Assembly (NCBI RefSeq): GCF_001006805.1
Contig: NZ_LN811350.1
Coordinates: 364,425-428,424, forward strand
Origin: Microvirga massiliensis
GTDB taxonomy: Bacteria > Pseudomonadota > Alphaproteobacteria > Rhizobiales > Beijerinckiaceae
DNA: 64,000 bases
Reading direction: 5' to 3'
In this document: positions 45,789 to 56,279 of the stretch, one piece after another
Layout of the letters: each line of letters opens with the position of its first letter
How positions within the stretch are numbered: the first letter of the stretch is position 1
The notes under the pieces: generated by a model
What the model saw: the letters and a program-made list of their open reading frames with translations, nothing else
What the model was told of the DNA's origin: nothing
Databases searched by the model: none
Made by a program: the position numbers and the translations under genes

Positions 45789-47060
45789 CTATCGCTCGAG
45801 CCCTGCGATCGCGCGGGCGAAATCGCGTGCCGTGAAGGGCTCCAGATCCTCGACGCCCTCGCCAACACCGATGAAGTGCACCGGGATCCCGAACTTGCCG
45901 GCGAGCGCCACGAGGATGCCGCCGCGCGCCGTGCCGTCGAGCTTCGTCATCACGAGCCCGGTGACGCCGGCCGCCTTTCGGAACAGGTCGACCTGGCTCA
46001 TCGCGTTCTGCCCGACCGTGGCATCGAGAACGAGCAGCGTCGCGTGCGGGGCGTCCGGATCGATCTTGCGGATCACGCGGATGATCTTCTCGAGCTCGGC
46101 CATCAGCCCGGCCTTGTTCTGAAGGCGCCCGGCCGTGTCGATCAGGAGCACGTCCGTACCCTGCTCGCGGGCGGCCGTCAGGGCATCGAAGGCCAGCCCG
46201 GCGGCATCGGCACCCTGCTGGGTCGTGAGGACGGGCGCTCCGACGCGCTCGCCCCAGACCTTGAGCTGCTCGATCGCGGCCGCACGGAACGTGTCGCCGG
46301 CCGCGAGCATGACGGACAGACCCTGCCGGCGGAATTTCTGCGCCAGCTTGCCGATGGTCGTCGTCTTGCCCGAGCCGTTCACCCCGATCATGAGGATGAC
46401 GAAGGGCTTCCGGGTGCGTTCGATCGTGAGCGGCCTCGCCACCGGCGCGAGGGCCTTCTCGACCTCGGCCGCCAGGATGCCCTTCACCTCGTCCGGTGAA
46501 ATCTCGCGGTTGTAGCGCCCCTCGCCGACCGCCTGCGCGATCTTGAGGGCGATATCGATGCCGAGGTCGGCCTGGACCAGCGTGTCCTCGAGATCCTCGA
46601 GAGTGGCGGCGTCGAGCTTGCGCTTGGTGAACAGGCCGGTGACGCTGTCCGACAGGGAGGTCGAGGTCCGGCGCATTCCTTGGCGCAGGCGCTGCCACCA
46701 GCCCTCCTTTCCGACCTCGGCCTTGGGCTCGCTCCGGATCTCCGGCTCCTCCCGGGGCTTCGCCTCGGGTTCCGGCACGGCGCGCGGGATCGGCTCCCGC
46801 GGTCCCCCGCCCTCAGGCTCGATGCCCTCGACCGGCTGCAGGTCCGCTCCGGCGAGTTCCGAGGACACCTTCACGGCATCCGGCGTGTCCGGCGAGGCCG
46901 TAGTGACGCCCGGCGGCGCGGCGGGCAGGTCGCCGGCTGCATTGGCCGGGGGCGACGGGGTCGGCGGCGCATCCGGCACGCGCTCGGTGGGTTCGGCGGC
47001 ATCGCGCCGCCCGAACAGCCGCGAGAGGAATGATGGCTTGTCGGCTTTCGGATCCACCAT
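45789..47060 (-). CDS. ftsY: Signal recognition particle receptor FtsY
   Basis: A 423-residue SRP-receptor GTPase. The first 110 residues are acidic and proline-rich (the membrane-association A domain), followed by the N domain and the G domain with P-loop [19 protein letters not shown] and [10 protein letters not shown]. It binds Ffh, also in this window, to deliver ribosomes to the translocon. The start ATG at 47060 is 68 bases from the divergent RluA-family gene. Confidence 0.95.
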   Translation of the reverse strand: MVDPKADKPSFLSRLFGRRDAAEPTERVPDAPPTPSPPANAAGDLPAAPPGVTTASPDTPDAVKVSSELAGADLQPVEGIEPEGGGPREPIPRAVPEPEAKPREEPEIRSEPKAEVGKEGWWQRLRQGMRRTSTSLSDSVTGLFTKRKLDAATLEDLEDTLVQADLGIDIALKIAQAVGEGRYNREISPDEVKGILAAEVEKALAPVARPLTIERTRKPFVILMIGVNGSGKTTTIGKLAQKFRRQGLSVMLAAGDTFRAAAIEQLKVWGERVGAPVLTTQQGADAAGLAFDALTAAREQGTDVLLIDTAGRLQNKAGLMAELEKIIRVIRKIDPDAPHATLLVLDATVGQNAMSQVDLFRKAAGVTGLVMTKLDGTARGGILVALAGKFGIPVHFIGVGEGVEDLEPFTARDFARAIAGLER

Positions 47061-47128
47061 GGTTACGCGCTATCTCTTGCAGAAGGAGGGACGCCTCGAT
47101 AGCCGAGGAGCCGAAGGTTGGACCAGGG

Positions 47129-47806
47129 ATGAATCCGGAAGAGATAGTGTCGCGACTGCTCTATCGCGATGCCCTGATACTCGTCATCGACAAGCCGGCC
47201 GGGCTTCCGGTCCATCCCGGGCCGCGGGGCGGCGAGACCCTGCACCGCTATCTCGATCATCTGCGGTTCGGATTGCCGCGGCGCCCGGAAGTGGCGCACC
47301 GGCTCGATCGGGACACGGCCGGCTGCCTCGTGCTGGGACGACACGCCAAGGCGCTGGCCCGGCTCGGCGAGCTGTTCCGCAACGGTGGAGTCGAGAAGAT
47401 CTACTGGGCGGTCGTCGAAGGTAACCCCGCGGAGAACGAAGGAGAGATCGCGGAGCCGATTGCTCCGATTTCGCCCGAGCGTACCTGGCGGATGAAGGTC
47501 GATCCGAGCGGCCAGCCGGCCCTGACGCGCTGGCGCGTGCTCGGACGCGGAGACGGTCTTTCCTGGCTCGAGCTCGAGCCGGTGACGGGGAGAACCCATC
47601 AGCTGCGGGTCCACATGGCCGCGCGTGGCTGGCCAATCGTGGGAGATCCAATCTACGGCACTGCGCCCCGGTCCGGCAGGGTCCAGCTGGAGCTCCTGGC
47701 GCGACGTATCACGGTGCCTCTCTATCCCCGGAAGCCGCCGATCTCGGTGGAGGCGCCGGTTCCCGATCACATGACGGCCGGCATCGCGCGCTGCGGCGGC
47801 GCGTAG
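47129..47806 (+). CDS. RluA-family RNA pseudouridine synthase
   Basis: A 225-residue pseudouridine synthase. The catalytic Asp is in AHRLDRDTAGCLVL; GRTHQLRVHMAARGWPIVGDPIYG is the second family block. There is no S4 domain, so it resembles the RluA type rather than RluC or RluD. The RNA target cannot be told. ATG at 47129 (after CCAGGG) gives a normal N-terminus; the in-frame extension to 47030 does not. Its stop is 3 bases from the convergent mtaB stop. Confidence 0.88.
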   Translation: MNPEEIVSRLLYRDALILVIDKPAGLPVHPGPRGGETLHRYLDHLRFGLPRRPEVAHRLDRDTAGCLVLGRHAKALARLGELFRNGGVEKIYWAVVEGNPAENEGEIAEPIAPISPERTWRMKVDPSGQPALTRWRVLGRGDGLSWLELEPVTGRTHQLRVHMAARGWPIVGDPIYGTAPRSGRVQLELLARRITVPLYPRKPPISVEAPVPDHMTAGIARCGGA

Positions 47807-47809
47807 GCA

Positions 47810-49057
47810 TCAGGCCGCCAGCAGGTCGTGGCCGTCGTACCCCGCAATCGTCACGGCGCGGATTTCGCCGGCGGTTACGATCTCCTGGAAGCGGACCGTC
47901 GTGAAGCCTTCCGTGCGGCCGATATGGTCGGTCTCGACGAGAACTTGCCGCCTTGCGCCAATTTCCGATGCGAGATGCCGCCGCAGGGCCTCCTCGCCTT
48001 TCTCGCGCAGGCGCCGTGCACGGTCCTTCACGACCTCCCGGGGCACGGGCGGCATCCGGGCAGCGGGCGTGCCCGGGCGCGGCGAGAACGGGAACACGTG
48101 GAGATGCGTCAGCCCGCATTCGTCGACGATGTCGAGCGAGCGCCGGAACATGTCCTCGTCCTCGGTCGGAAATCCCGCGATGATGTCGGCTCCGAACACG
48201 ATGCCGGGCCGCAGGCGGCGCAGGGTCTCGCAGAACGCGATTGCGTCGGCGCGCAGATGACGGCGCTTCATGCGCTTGAGGACGAGGTCGTCGCCGGCCT
48301 GCAGGGACAGATGGAGATGCGGCATCAGCCGTTCCTCCTCGCCGATCGCCTGCAGGAGCTCGGGATCCGCCTCGACGGAATCGATCGAGGACAGGCGAAG
48401 CCGCTCGAGTTCGGGCACGTGGCGCAGGATCGCGCGGACCAGCGTCCCGAGCTTCGGGGATCCCGGCAGGTCGCCGCCATAGCTCGTCATGTCGACTCCG
48501 GTCAGCACGACCTCGCGCGTGCCGTTCAGGGCGAGCGTCCGAACCTGGTCGACGACGACGCCCATGGGCACGCTGCGGGACGGGCCGCGCCCATAAGGAA
48601 TGATGCAGAAGGTGCAGCGGTGGTCGCAGCCGTTCTGCACCTGGACGAAGGCGCGCGTGCGTCCCGCGAAACCGTCAACGAGGTGACCGGCGGTCTCGCG
48701 GACCGTCATGATGTCCTCGACGAGGATCTTTTCGCTCGCCGTCTCGTCCTTCAGGCTGACCCAGGTCTCCGTCTTCAGCTTCGCGTGGTTGCCGACCACA
48801 TGGGCGACTTCCGGCATGGAGGCGAAGGAGCCGGGCTCGACCTGCGCCGCGCAACCCGTCACGACTATGCGGGCCTCGGGGCGCTCGCGCGCAAGCCGCC
48901 GGATCGTCTGGCGAGCCTGCCGGGTCGCTTCCGCGGTCACCGCGCAGGTGTTCACGACCACGACATCGCCGAGCCCCGCGGCCTCGGCCTCGCGCTGGAT
49001 CGCCTCGGACTCGTAAGTGTTGAGTCGGCAGCCGAACGTGACGACGTCGACGCTCAT
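47810..49057 (-). CDS. mtaB: tRNA t6A37 methylthiotransferase
   Basis: A 415-residue radical-SAM methylthiotransferase that makes ms2t6A at position 37 of tRNAs. The N-terminal cluster cysteines are in FGCRLNTYES, NTCAVTAEA and VTGCAAQ; the radical-SAM triad is in NGCDHRCTFC. Length and N-terminus fit MtaB rather than MiaB or RimO. Its start overlaps the last base of the dapF stop, so the pair is coupled. Confidence 0.92.
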   Translation of the reverse strand: MSVDVVTFGCRLNTYESEAIQREAEAAGLGDVVVVNTCAVTAEATRQARQTIRRLARERPEARIVVTGCAAQVEPGSFASMPEVAHVVGNHAKLKTETWVSLKDETASEKILVEDIMTVRETAGHLVDGFAGRTRAFVQVQNGCDHRCTFCIIPYGRGPSRSVPMGVVVDQVRTLALNGTREVVLTGVDMTSYGGDLPGSPKLGTLVRAILRHVPELERLRLSSIDSVEADPELLQAIGEEERLMPHLHLSLQAGDDLVLKRMKRRHLRADAIAFCETLRRLRPGIVFGADIIAGFPTEDEDMFRRSLDIVDECGLTHLHVFPFSPRPGTPAARMPPVPREVVKDRARRLREKGEEALRRHLASEIGARRQVLVETDHIGRTEGFTTVRFQEIVTAGEIRAVTIAGYDGHDLLAA

Positions 49058-49947
49058 CAGGCCGCTCCGGCGAAGAGGGCGGGGGCCAGGACACCCTCGT
49101 GCTCAAGCTCGGTCGGGCCGGTCATCAGCACGTGCCCGTCGCTCTCCCGCCAAGTGATGTCGAGATCGCCGCCCGGAAGGCTGACCGTGGCGCGGCGCCC
49201 GGTCAGCCGCCGGCGCGAGGCGGCGACGAGGGCGGCGCAGGCCGCCGATCCGCAGGCGCGCGTCAGCCCGGCACCGCGCTCCCAGACGCGCAACTCGATA
49301 TGGTCCGGCGCCGCGACCCGGGCGATCGAGATGTTGGCGCGCTCCGGGAAGATCGGATGATTTTCGAGGAGCGGCCCGATCCGGGAGAGGTCGAAGCCGT
49401 CGAGCTGGTCGACGAAAAAGACCGCGTGCGGGTTGCCCATGTTGACGGCGGCCGGCGTATGCAGGATCGGCGCATCGATCGGGCCGATCTGAAGCTCGAT
49501 GTAACGGGTGTCCTGGAACGGATCCCGCAGCGGGATCTCCTCCCAGGCGAGCCGCGGCGCGCCCATGTCGACCGTGAACGTCTCGTCGGCGACGCGCCAG
49601 ACCGGGAGCAATCCTGCCGCCGTCTCGAGAAGGAGAGAATTGCCCTGCCGCCCGCCGCTCGCCATGTCGCGGTCCGAGAAGAGCGCCCAGGCCACGCAGC
49701 GCGTGCCGTTGCCGCAGGCTCCCGATTCCGAGCCGTCTGTGTTGTAGATCCGCATGAAGGCGTTGATGCCCGGGCTCCTTGGCTCGTGCAGTACCATGAG
49801 CTGATCGAAGCGGCTCCGCGGATCGGACGCGATCGCCCGGGCCTCGGCGGCTTGGACGATGTGCCCGCTACCCCTCAGGTCGAGCACTGTGATCTCGTTG
49901 CCGAGACCGTTCATTTTCAGATAGCGGCGGTTCGCGAGCGGAGTCAT
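49057..49947 (-). CDS. dapF: Diaminopimelate epimerase
   Basis: Interconverts LL- and meso-diaminopimelate for lysine and peptidoglycan synthesis. The two catalytic cysteines are in [10 protein letters not shown] and [10 protein letters not shown]. At 296 residues it is a normal length. ATG at 49947 gives the standard start ([12 protein letters not shown]); the ORF runs on to 50445 without coding character. Coupled to mtaB by a 1-base overlap. Confidence 0.94.
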   Translation of the reverse strand: MTPLANRRYLKMNGLGNEITVLDLRGSGHIVQAAEARAIASDPRSRFDQLMVLHEPRSPGINAFMRIYNTDGSESGACGNGTRCVAWALFSDRDMASGGRQGNSLLLETAAGLLPVWRVADETFTVDMGAPRLAWEEIPLRDPFQDTRYIELQIGPIDAPILHTPAAVNMGNPHAVFFVDQLDGFDLSRIGPLLENHPIFPERANISIARVAAPDHIELRVWERGAGLTRACGSAACAALVAASRRRLTGRRATVSLPGGDLDITWRESDGHVLMTGPTELEHEGVLAPALFAGAA

Positions 49948-50124
49948 GGGCCTTCTTGGCCGTGTTCGGGTGATCTCGCGCGTATATGGCGGATCGGCTT
50001 TAAAAGCGCGAGTCTCGCTGCCGCGGCCGCGTTGCTCCTGCAACTGCCGCGCTCGCAGGACGCTCGAAAGGCCATTATGGTGGCGGCCGGCGCGAAGGTC
50101 GATTCGCGGCGGGGACCTCCTCGG

Positions 50125-50718
50125 ATGTTGCGTGTTCTTCTCGTTCTTCTGGCGCTGTCGCCGGCCGTGGCGGCCGCACAGGCACCATCGGCTTCTCCCC
50201 CTGCAACCGCGCAGCCCAGCCTGCCGACCCTCGTTCCCGACTCCGGGGATCCGGGCAATGCCGACGAGGTCGTCCTGCCTTCGAAGCCGGCCGCAATCCT
50301 GCGCGGCACGGCGATCTGGGACGAGGGCTTCAACGCGCTCAAGGGCGCCTTCCGCCGCATTGAGGAGGAGCTTGCCCGCGCCGCGATTCCGCCGGCGGGA
50401 CGGCCCCTGACGGTCTTCGTTGAAACGGACGACCTCGGCTTCCACTACGAGGCCATGATCCCCGTCGCCGCGATCCCCGAGGGCCGGAGCGGCCTATCCG
50501 AGGGCGTGGTCTTCGGCACGACACCCGGAGGGCCGGCGCTCCGTTTCGTCTACAAGGAGCCCTACGAGGACATCGACTCGCTCTACGAGACGATCACGGC
50601 CTACCTCGATGCAAAGGGCGTCACGGCCAAGGACGCTTTCATCGAGGAATACGTCACCGACCTCACCGAGCCCTCGGATCCGAATCTCGAGGTCAACGTC
50701 TTCGTGCAGCCGAAATAG
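50125..50718 (+). CDS. Secreted GyrI-like small-molecule-binding domain protein
   Basis: A 197-residue protein with a signal peptide (about residues 1-20), a proline-rich linker and a GyrI/AraC-effector-binding-like domain in the last 150 residues ([56 protein letters not shown]). Such domains bind amphipathic ligands in the cytoplasm; a secreted version is less usual. ATG at 50125 gives the best signal peptide. An in-frame ATG at 50077 with GAAAGG upstream is an alternative. Confidence 0.78.
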   Translation: MLRVLLVLLALSPAVAAAQAPSASPPATAQPSLPTLVPDSGDPGNADEVVLPSKPAAILRGTAIWDEGFNALKGAFRRIEEELARAAIPPAGRPLTVFVETDDLGFHYEAMIPVAAIPEGRSGLSEGVVFGTTPGGPALRFVYKEPYEDIDSLYETITAYLDAKGVTAKDAFIEEYVTDLTEPSDPNLEVNVFVQPK

Positions 50719-50751
50719 GGCCCGCGGAGCGGGAGGCTGGAAGGCACTGGT

Positions 50752-51813
50752 TCAGTCAGGCATCCATGTTTCGCCCGGCCGGAGCGCTCTGAACCGCTCG
50801 GCGGGCACGCCTGAAATCGCAAGGGCCTCGGCAAGAGCGCGGGGCGGGTCGTCGACGCCCTCATTCGTGAGGCGGAACGTGCCCCAGTGGTGCCCGAGCG
50901 CCATCCGCGCCCCGCACTCCTCCAGGGCCTTCACGGCATCGGCCGGGTTCATGTGCTGGGGCTCCATGAACCAGCGCGGTTCATAGGCGCCGATCGGCAG
51001 ATGCGCGAGCACCGGGGCTCCGTATTGCTCCCGCACGCGCCGGAAGATCGCGCCGTCTCCGTAGCCGGTATCGCCGACATGGTAGATCGGGCCGGACGGG
51101 GTCGTGATCACATAGGCGCACCAGAGCGCCATGCGCCGGTCGTTCATGCCGCGCGCGGACCAGTGATTGCACGGCTCGCAATGCACCCGCACTGCTCCTC
51201 CGAGGTCCACAGCCCCACCCCAGTCGCAACTCTCCACCTCGATTGCAGGATCGGCGTCGCGAATGATCGCGTCGTTTCCCAGGGGCGCGATGATCTTCGG
51301 ACGATCCCGGTTCCAGAGCCGGCCGAGGGCTTCGAGATCGAGATGGTCGTAGTGGTTGTGGGTGATGAGGACCGCATCGATCGGCGGCAGGTCCTTGAAC
51401 GCGATGCCCGGCGGATTGACCCGTCGCGGGCCGATGAAGCTCAGGGGGCTGGCGCGCTCGGAGAAGACCGGGTCCGTGATGATGTTGAGGCCTGCGGTCT
51501 GGATCAGGATCGTCGCGTGGCCCACGAGGGCCACCCGCAGATCTGCGACCCTCGGGGGCGGGCGATCCCGGAACGGGCTCTCGAAGGTCTCGGGCCAGGG
51601 AATGCGCCCGCCCCCGATATGCCAGCGCAGCAATTCGGCAACCCCCTTGTCCTGCGGCTGTCCGGGCGAGAAGAAACGCACGCCGTCGAAATGGTCGCTC
51701 ACCGGTCCGCGATAGTAGTGGTTCTGCGACCGGGCTGCGCTGACATAGGTCGCGCCCCCTGCAACGGCGGCGGCCGGCAGGGCCAGCATCTTGAGCAGCG
51801 TGCGACGTCTCAT
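50752..51813 (-). CDS. MBL-fold metallohydrolase (NAPE-PLD/UlaG-like)
   Basis: A 353-residue metallo-beta-lactamase-fold enzyme with an N-terminal twin-arginine-like or membrane-anchor segment (MRRRTLLKMLALPAAAVAGG) and the metal motif THNHYDHLDLEAL. Other metal ligands are in HVGDTGYGD and LGHHWGTF. The family includes phospholipase-D-like enzymes acting on N-acyl phosphatidylethanolamine, but the substrate here is unknown. The start at 51813 precedes the RRR motif. Confidence 0.85.
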   Translation of the reverse strand: MRRRTLLKMLALPAAAVAGGATYVSAARSQNHYYRGPVSDHFDGVRFFSPGQPQDKGVAELLRWHIGGGRIPWPETFESPFRDRPPPRVADLRVALVGHATILIQTAGLNIITDPVFSERASPLSFIGPRRVNPPGIAFKDLPPIDAVLITHNHYDHLDLEALGRLWNRDRPKIIAPLGNDAIIRDADPAIEVESCDWGGAVDLGGAVRVHCEPCNHWSARGMNDRRMALWCAYVITTPSGPIYHVGDTGYGDGAIFRRVREQYGAPVLAHLPIGAYEPRWFMEPQHMNPADAVKALEECGARMALGHHWGTFRLTNEGVDDPPRALAEALAISGVPAERFRALRPGETWMPD

Positions 51814-52202
51814 GAAGGCTCCTTGTGGACGAGGTCGGGAGATGGCGACCCGGAGGCTTGACGGCAAGCCGCGCATCTCCTTGCGCAGCCGCACATTTCC
51901 TTGACTTTGCCGCCATGTGCCGCTAATCGGCCGCCACAATCTTAGAGCGAGCCCATCCGAGCCGCCGACCAGCCCGAGAGGCTGGAGGTCAACGCCCGAC
52001 AGCGCGATGCGCCCTCGGGCGCGTTTGGTTTTGGGCTGCTGGACGGGAATACATGATCGAGACGATCCGCCTCGACACGACATACCATTCACACCGCGGG
52101 TTCGGACCACCAACTCGCGGAGTCGGCACAGCCGGACTTGCCTGCGCAGACTCGGCGAGGGGGCGAGAGTCCCGGTCGTCGGCATCAGGGACGGAGTAGG
52201 CC
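51814..52202. other. Intergenic region, 389 bases, with ffh promoter and a possible small structured RNA
   Basis: No coding sequence is convincing. After the promoter-like site at 51901-51929, the + strand can form CAGCC-CGAGA-GGCTG near 51970-51984 and GCGCCC-TC-GGGCGC at 52009-52022, followed by the T-rich GTTTGGTTTT. This could end a short transcript of about 90-100 bases or be part of the ffh leader. The conserved SRP RNA core sequence is not present, so this is not the 4.5S RNA. Weak evidence only. Confidence 0.35.
51901..51929 (+). promoter_or_regulatory. Candidate sigma-70-type promoter for the ffh operon
   Basis: TTGACT at 51901-51906 and TAATCG at 51924-51929 are 17 bases apart, the ideal spacing, with a near-consensus -35. 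It would give a leader of about 265 bases before ffh. No other pair as good is seen in the gap. Confidence 0.45.
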
Positions 52203-53750
52203 ATGTTCGAGAGCTTGTCCGATAGACTCTCCGGCATTCTCAGCGGCCTCACCCGCCGCGGAGCGCTCACGCCCGAGGACGTGAACGTCGCGATGCGGGA
52301 GGTCCGGCGCGCCCTCCTTGAGGCCGACGTCGCTCTCGAGGTCGTGCGGTCGTTCACCGATAAGGTGCGCAGCCGGTCCGTCGGCGCCGAGGTCATCAAG
52401 TCGGTGTCGCCGGGTCAGCAGGTCGTCAAGATCGTGCACGACCAGCTGGTCGAAATGCTCGGCTCGGAGGCCGAGACGGTCGACCTGAACGCTCCCCCTC
52501 CGGTCGCGATCCTGATGGTCGGCCTTCAGGGCTCCGGCAAGACGACGACCACCGCGAAGATCGCCCGCCGCCTGATGGAGCGCGGCAAGCGCAAGGTCCT
52601 GCTCGCCTCGCTCGACACCCGCCGCCCGGCCGCGATGGAGCAGCTCGCGGTGCTCGGCAAGCAGGTCGGCGTCGACACGCTGCCGATCGTGGCCGGCCAG
52701 TCCGCCGTGCAGATCGCCCGGCGCGCCATGGAGGCTGCCCGTCTCGGGGGCTACGACGTCGTGATGCTCGACACGGCGGGACGCGTCACCGTCGACGAGG
52801 CCCTGATGGCCGAGGCCGCCGAGGTGAAGGCGGCGACGAACCCGCATGAGGTGCTTCTCGTCGCGGACGCCCTGACGGGTCAGGACGCGGTGAATACCGC
52901 CCGCGCCTTCGACAGCCGTCTCGGCGTCACGGGTATCGTGCTCACCCGCATGGACGGCGATGCCCGTGGTGGCGCCGCTCTGTCGATGCGGGCCGTGACC
53001 GGTAAGCCCATCAAGCTCGTCGGCACCGGCGAAAAGGTCGACGCTCTCGAGGAATTCCATCCCGGCCGCGTCGCGAACCGCATCCTCGGCATGGGCGACA
53101 TCGTCTCGCTCGTCGAGAAGGCGGCGGAGACGATCGATCACGAGAAGGCCCAGCGCATCGCCGACCGAATGCGCAAGGGCAAGTTCGATCTCGAGGACCT
53201 GCGCGAGCAGCTCGCCCAGATGGAGCGGATCGGCGGCATCGGGGGGATGCTCGGCATGCTGCCCGGCATCGCCAAGATGAAGTCGCAGCTCGAGAACGCG
53301 AAGCTCGACGATCGGATCATCAAGCGCCAGCGAGCGATCATCGATTCGATGACCCCTGCCGAGCGCCGCAACCCTGACGTCCTCAAGGCCTCCCGCAAGA
53401 AGCGCGTCGCGGCCGGGTCCGGCACCAAGGTCGAAGACGTCAACAAGCTCCTCAAGATGCACCGCCAGATGGCGGACGTCATGAAGATGATGGGGCAGGG
53501 CAAGCGCGGGGGGCTCGCGGGCGCCCTCGGCAACATGTTTGGGATCGGCGGAGGCGGCATGCCCCAGCCGACCCCGGAGCAGATCGAGGCGCTGCAGAAG
53601 CAGATGGGGGGCGGCGGATCGCTTCCTCCGTTGCCGCCCGGCCTCTCGAACCCCGCCAAGGGTCCGGCGCTGCCGGGCCTCGGCGGACCCAAGATCCCCG
53701 GCCTGCCAGGCCTTCCCGGCCTCGGCCTGCCGTTCGGAAAGAAGAAGTGA
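52203..53750 (+). CDS. ffh: Signal recognition particle protein Ffh
   Basis: The 515-residue SRP GTPase that binds signal sequences and SRP RNA. NG domain: P-loop [29 protein letters not shown]. The M domain has methionine-rich helices ([14 protein letters not shown] and [12 protein letters not shown]). The C-terminus is a long Pro/Gly/Leu tail (about residues 440-515, with [17 protein letters not shown]) that goes well beyond the Escherichia coli protein. It starts with ATG after GGAG, first gene of ffh-rpsP-rimM-trmD. Confidence 0.95.
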   Translation: MFESLSDRLSGILSGLTRRGALTPEDVNVAMREVRRALLEADVALEVVRSFTDKVRSRSVGAEVIKSVSPGQQVVKIVHDQLVEMLGSEAETVDLNAPPPVAILMVGLQGSGKTTTTAKIARRLMERGKRKVLLASLDTRRPAAMEQLAVLGKQVGVDTLPIVAGQSAVQIARRAMEAARLGGYDVVMLDTAGRVTVDEALMAEAAEVKAATNPHEVLLVADALTGQDAVNTARAFDSRLGVTGIVLTRMDGDARGGAALSMRAVTGKPIKLVGTGEKVDALEEFHPGRVANRILGMGDIVSLVEKAAETIDHEKAQRIADRMRKGKFDLEDLREQLAQMERIGGIGGMLGMLPGIAKMKSQLENAKLDDRIIKRQRAIIDSMTPAERRNPDVLKASRKKRVAAGSGTKVEDVNKLLKMHRQMADVMKMMGQGKRGGLAGALGNMFGIGGGGMPQPTPEQIEALQKQMGGGGSLPPLPPGLSNPAKGPALPGLGGPKIPGLPGLPGLGLPFGKKK

Positions 53751-53796
53751 GGCCTCGGGCCTCGAACCCTCGACAGCACAATCACAGGAGAAATCG

Positions 53797-54153
53797 ATGT
53801 CGCTGAAGATCCGCCTTTCCCGCGCCGGCGCCAAGAAGCGCCCCTACTACCGCATCGTCGTCGCCGATGCGCGCTCGCCCCGCGATGGGCGCTTCATCGA
53901 CAAGGTCGGCACCTATGATCCGATGAAGGGCCGGGACGATCCCTCCCGCGTTGTCATCGAAACCGAGAAGGTTCAGGCTTGGCTCGCGAAGGGCGCCCAG
54001 CCCACCGATCGCGTGCTCCGCTTCTTCGATGCGGCCGGTCTCATGAAGCGCGCGCCGCGCAACAACCCCCAGAAAGGCACGCCCGGCAAGAAGGCCCAGG
54101 AGCGCGCCGAGGCTCGCGCCGCCAAGGCCGCTCCGGCCGGCGAGGCCGCCTGA
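53797..54153 (+). CDS. rpsP: 30S ribosomal protein S16
   Basis: A 118-residue ribosomal protein of the small subunit: [19 protein letters not shown] at the start and [10 protein letters not shown] are conserved landmarks. The last 40 residues are a basic, Ala/Lys-rich extension common in alphaproteobacteria. The ATG follows CAGGAGAAATCG. It lies 46 bases after ffh and 5 bases before rimM. Confidence 0.95.
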   Translation: MSLKIRLSRAGAKKRPYYRIVVADARSPRDGRFIDKVGTYDPMKGRDDPSRVVIETEKVQAWLAKGAQPTDRVLRFFDAAGLMKRAPRNNPQKGTPGKKAQERAEARAAKAAPAGEAA

Positions 54154-54158
54154 GGCCC

Positions 54159-54779
54159 ATGCCACCCCGCCGCGAGCGGTCGGGCAGCCCCCAGCCGCGT
54201 CCGCGGGCAGGATCAAGCCGGCCGGAACGGGCTGGAGCCGGGCTCGTCCTCCTGGGCGAGCTTGGCCGCGCCCATGGTCTGAGAGGCGAGGTCCGGCTCA
54301 AGTCCTATACGGCCGATCCTGCCGCGATCGCCTCCTATGATCCCCTGGTCACGGAGGACGGGCGCCGGGTGACGATCAGCGGCCTGCGGGTCGCACCGGG
54401 CGGCCAGCCGGATGTTCTGGTCGCGAAGCTGGATGGCATCGACACCCGTGACGCGGCCGACGCCCTCAACGGCGTCCGTCTCTATGTCGAACGCGACAGG
54501 CTCCCCCCGCCCGACGAGGAGGACGAGTTCCTTCTCGCCGACCTCATCGGCCTGCCGGCCGTCACCGAGGCCGGTGAGATCGTCGGCTCCGTGATCGCCG
54601 TGCCGAATTATGGCGGCGGCGATCTTCTCGAAATCTCTCCCGTGGGAGGCGGGGCAAGCGCGCTCTTGCCGTTCACCCGCGCCTTCGTGCCAGCCGTCGA
54701 TGTTGCAGGACGGCGCATCGTGATCGCGCCTCCGGAGGACCTGTTCGCGCCCACGGATGCGGCAGGGGAAGCGGAGTGA
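54159..54779 (+). CDS. rimM: Ribosome maturation factor RimM
   Basis: A 206-residue protein with an N-terminal RimM domain ([21 protein letters not shown]) and a C-terminal PRC-barrel ([33 protein letters not shown]). It helps process 16S rRNA and assemble the 30S head. The first 30 residues are an arginine- and proline-rich extension before the usual start; a later start cannot be excluded. Downstream of rpsP and 84 bases upstream of trmD. Confidence 0.92.
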   Translation: MPPRRERSGSPQPRPRAGSSRPERAGAGLVLLGELGRAHGLRGEVRLKSYTADPAAIASYDPLVTEDGRRVTISGLRVAPGGQPDVLVAKLDGIDTRDAADALNGVRLYVERDRLPPPDEEDEFLLADLIGLPAVTEAGEIVGSVIAVPNYGGGDLLEISPVGGGASALLPFTRAFVPAVDVAGRRIVIAPPEDLFAPTDAAGEAE

Positions 54780-54863
54780 TGGTGACGCAGCTTTGCTCCG
54801 GCGAAGCGGGATGACCGGTCCTGACCGCGTCACCCTGGTGGATCGGGAATATCATTTGCCGGC

Positions 54864-55556
54864 ATGACCTTCCGCGCCACCATCCTGACCATTCTCCCTG
54901 AAATGTTTCCGGGCCCGCTCGGGCATTCCCTCGCGGGAGATGCCCTCGCGCGAGGCGTATGGTCCCTCGAGACCCGTGACATCCGGGAGCACGGCATCGG
55001 ACGTCATCGCGCCGTGGACGATACGCCGGCCGGCGGCGGTCCCGGCATGGTCATGCGATGCGACGTCGTCGCGGCTGCGCTCGACGCCCTTGGCACGGAC
55101 GAGCGCCCCCGCCTCGTGATGAGCCCGCGGGGCCGCCCTCTCGGGCAGGATCGTGTCCGTGATCTTGCCCGCGGTCCCGGCGCCGTCATTCTCTGCGGTC
55201 GTTTCGAAGGCATCGACGAGCGGGTGATCGCCGCGCGCGGGCTCGAGGAAGTCTCGATCGGAGATTACGTTCTGTCGGGTGGCGAAATCGGCGCCATCGT
55301 GCTACTCGATGCCTGCATTCGCCTGCTCCCCGGCGTGATGGGGAAGGAAGCGTCGGGCACCGAGGAGAGCTTCGAGGGCGGGCTCCTCGAATATCCGCAC
55401 TATACCCGGCCGCGCGAATGGGAGGGGCGTACCATCCCGGACGTGCTCCTGTCCGGCAACCACGCCGAGATCTCGCGCTGGCGGCGCGCGGAGGCGCTGA
55501 GGATCACGCGCGAGCGGCGGCCGGATCTTCTCTCCGATACTCCGGATCAGGATTGA
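54864..55556 (+). CDS. trmD: tRNA (guanine37-N1)-methyltransferase
   Basis: A 230-residue SPOUT-class methyltransferase that makes m1G37 and prevents frameshifting. Landmarks are [15 protein letters not shown], the loop [14 protein letters not shown], the knot motif [14 protein letters not shown] and [13 protein letters not shown]. Length is standard. It lies between rimM and rplS as in most bacteria. Confidence 0.95.
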   Translation: MTFRATILTILPEMFPGPLGHSLAGDALARGVWSLETRDIREHGIGRHRAVDDTPAGGGPGMVMRCDVVAAALDALGTDERPRLVMSPRGRPLGQDRVRDLARGPGAVILCGRFEGIDERVIAARGLEEVSIGDYVLSGGEIGAIVLLDACIRLLPGVMGKEASGTEESFEGGLLEYPHYTRPREWEGRTIPDVLLSGNHAEISRWRRAEALRITRERRPDLLSDTPDQD

Positions 55557-55617
55557 TCACGGGCGGTGACGTCAGGCTGGACTTCGTTCACGCAGACGGT
55601 CGGATGCGGACTTTGCC

Positions 55618-55646
55618 TCGACAAGCTTTGTGAAACGCTGTATAGC
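55618..55646 (+). promoter_or_regulatory. Candidate promoter for rplS
   Basis: TCGACA at 55618-55623 and TATAGC at 55641-55646 are exactly 17 bases apart; both are one or two bases from consensus. It lies in the 170-base gap between trmD and rplS and would give a leader of about 75 bases. It would allow L19 to be made independently of the ffh promoter. Confidence 0.5.
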
Positions 55647-55726
55647 GCGCGCCAATTCACAACAGGATGCCGAAATCCCGCGGGGCTCCAGAGGTCTGGT
55701 GCCCGGCCACGGTAGGAGTTTTGACG

Positions 55727-56119
55727 ATGAACATCATCGAGCAGCTCGACAAAGAGCAGATCGCACGGCTCAACAAGCAGATTCCGGATTTCCAGCCGGG
55801 CGACACGGTCATCGTGAATGTTCGCGTCAAGGAAGGCGAACGGACGCGCGTTCAGGCCTATGAGGGCGTGTGCATCGCCCGCTCGGGTGGCGGCCTCCAC
55901 GAGAGCTTCACGGTCCGCAAGATTTCCTACGGCGAAGGCGTCGAGCGCGTCTTCCCGATCTACTCGCCGATGATCGAATCCGTGAAGGTCGTCCGTCGCG
56001 GCGCCGTGCGCCGGGCGAAGCTCTATTATCTGCGCGACCGCCGCGGGAAGGCGGCGCGCATCGCCGAGCGCAAGGACAACGAGGGCGGGAAGGGCAAGAC
56101 TCCTGCAGCCGCAGAGTAA
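55727..56119 (+). CDS. rplS: 50S ribosomal protein L19
   Basis: A 130-residue large-subunit protein: [26 protein letters not shown] and [17 protein letters not shown] are conserved. The basic/Gly tail after [13 protein letters not shown] is common in this class. ATG at 55727 follows TAGGAG; the longer ORF from 55667 includes the leader. A strong terminator hairpin follows. Confidence 0.95.
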   Translation: MNIIEQLDKEQIARLNKQIPDFQPGDTVIVNVRVKEGERTRVQAYEGVCIARSGGGLHESFTVRKISYGEGVERVFPIYSPMIESVKVVRRGAVRRAKLYYLRDRRGKAARIAERKDNEGGKGKTPAAAE

Positions 56120-56141
56120 CCCTTACGACATCAACTTCGAG

Positions 56142-56168
56142 AGCGCGGCTTCGGCCGCGCTTTGCGTT
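56142..56168 (+). terminator. Intrinsic terminator of rplS
   Basis: AGCGCGGC at 56142-56149 pairs perfectly with GCCGCGCT at 56154-56161 over a TTCG tetraloop, followed by TTGCGTT. It lies 23 bases past the rplS stop. It separates the ribosomal operon from leuC. Confidence 0.75.
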
Positions 56169-56279
56169 CGGGGCGTTGCGTCGCGGGTTCTTTTCCTGAG
56201 GCGAGGCAGCGATTAGAGAGGGACAAGGTGCTGTCCCGGCCCGGCCGGTCGGGGCACGAGAATGGGCAGGGACCTGGCG

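Noticed and set aside
47828-49360. A 510-residue ORF opposite mtaB and dapF
   Set aside because: Antisense shadow running across two well-identified genes.
51930-52030. SRP (4.5S) RNA gene upstream of ffh
   Set aside because: The conserved GGTCAGG...GGAAGCAGCC core is absent; only generic hairpins are present.
52185-53834. A 549-residue ORF opposite ffh
   Set aside because: Antisense shadow of ffh with no recognisable motif or ribosome binding site.
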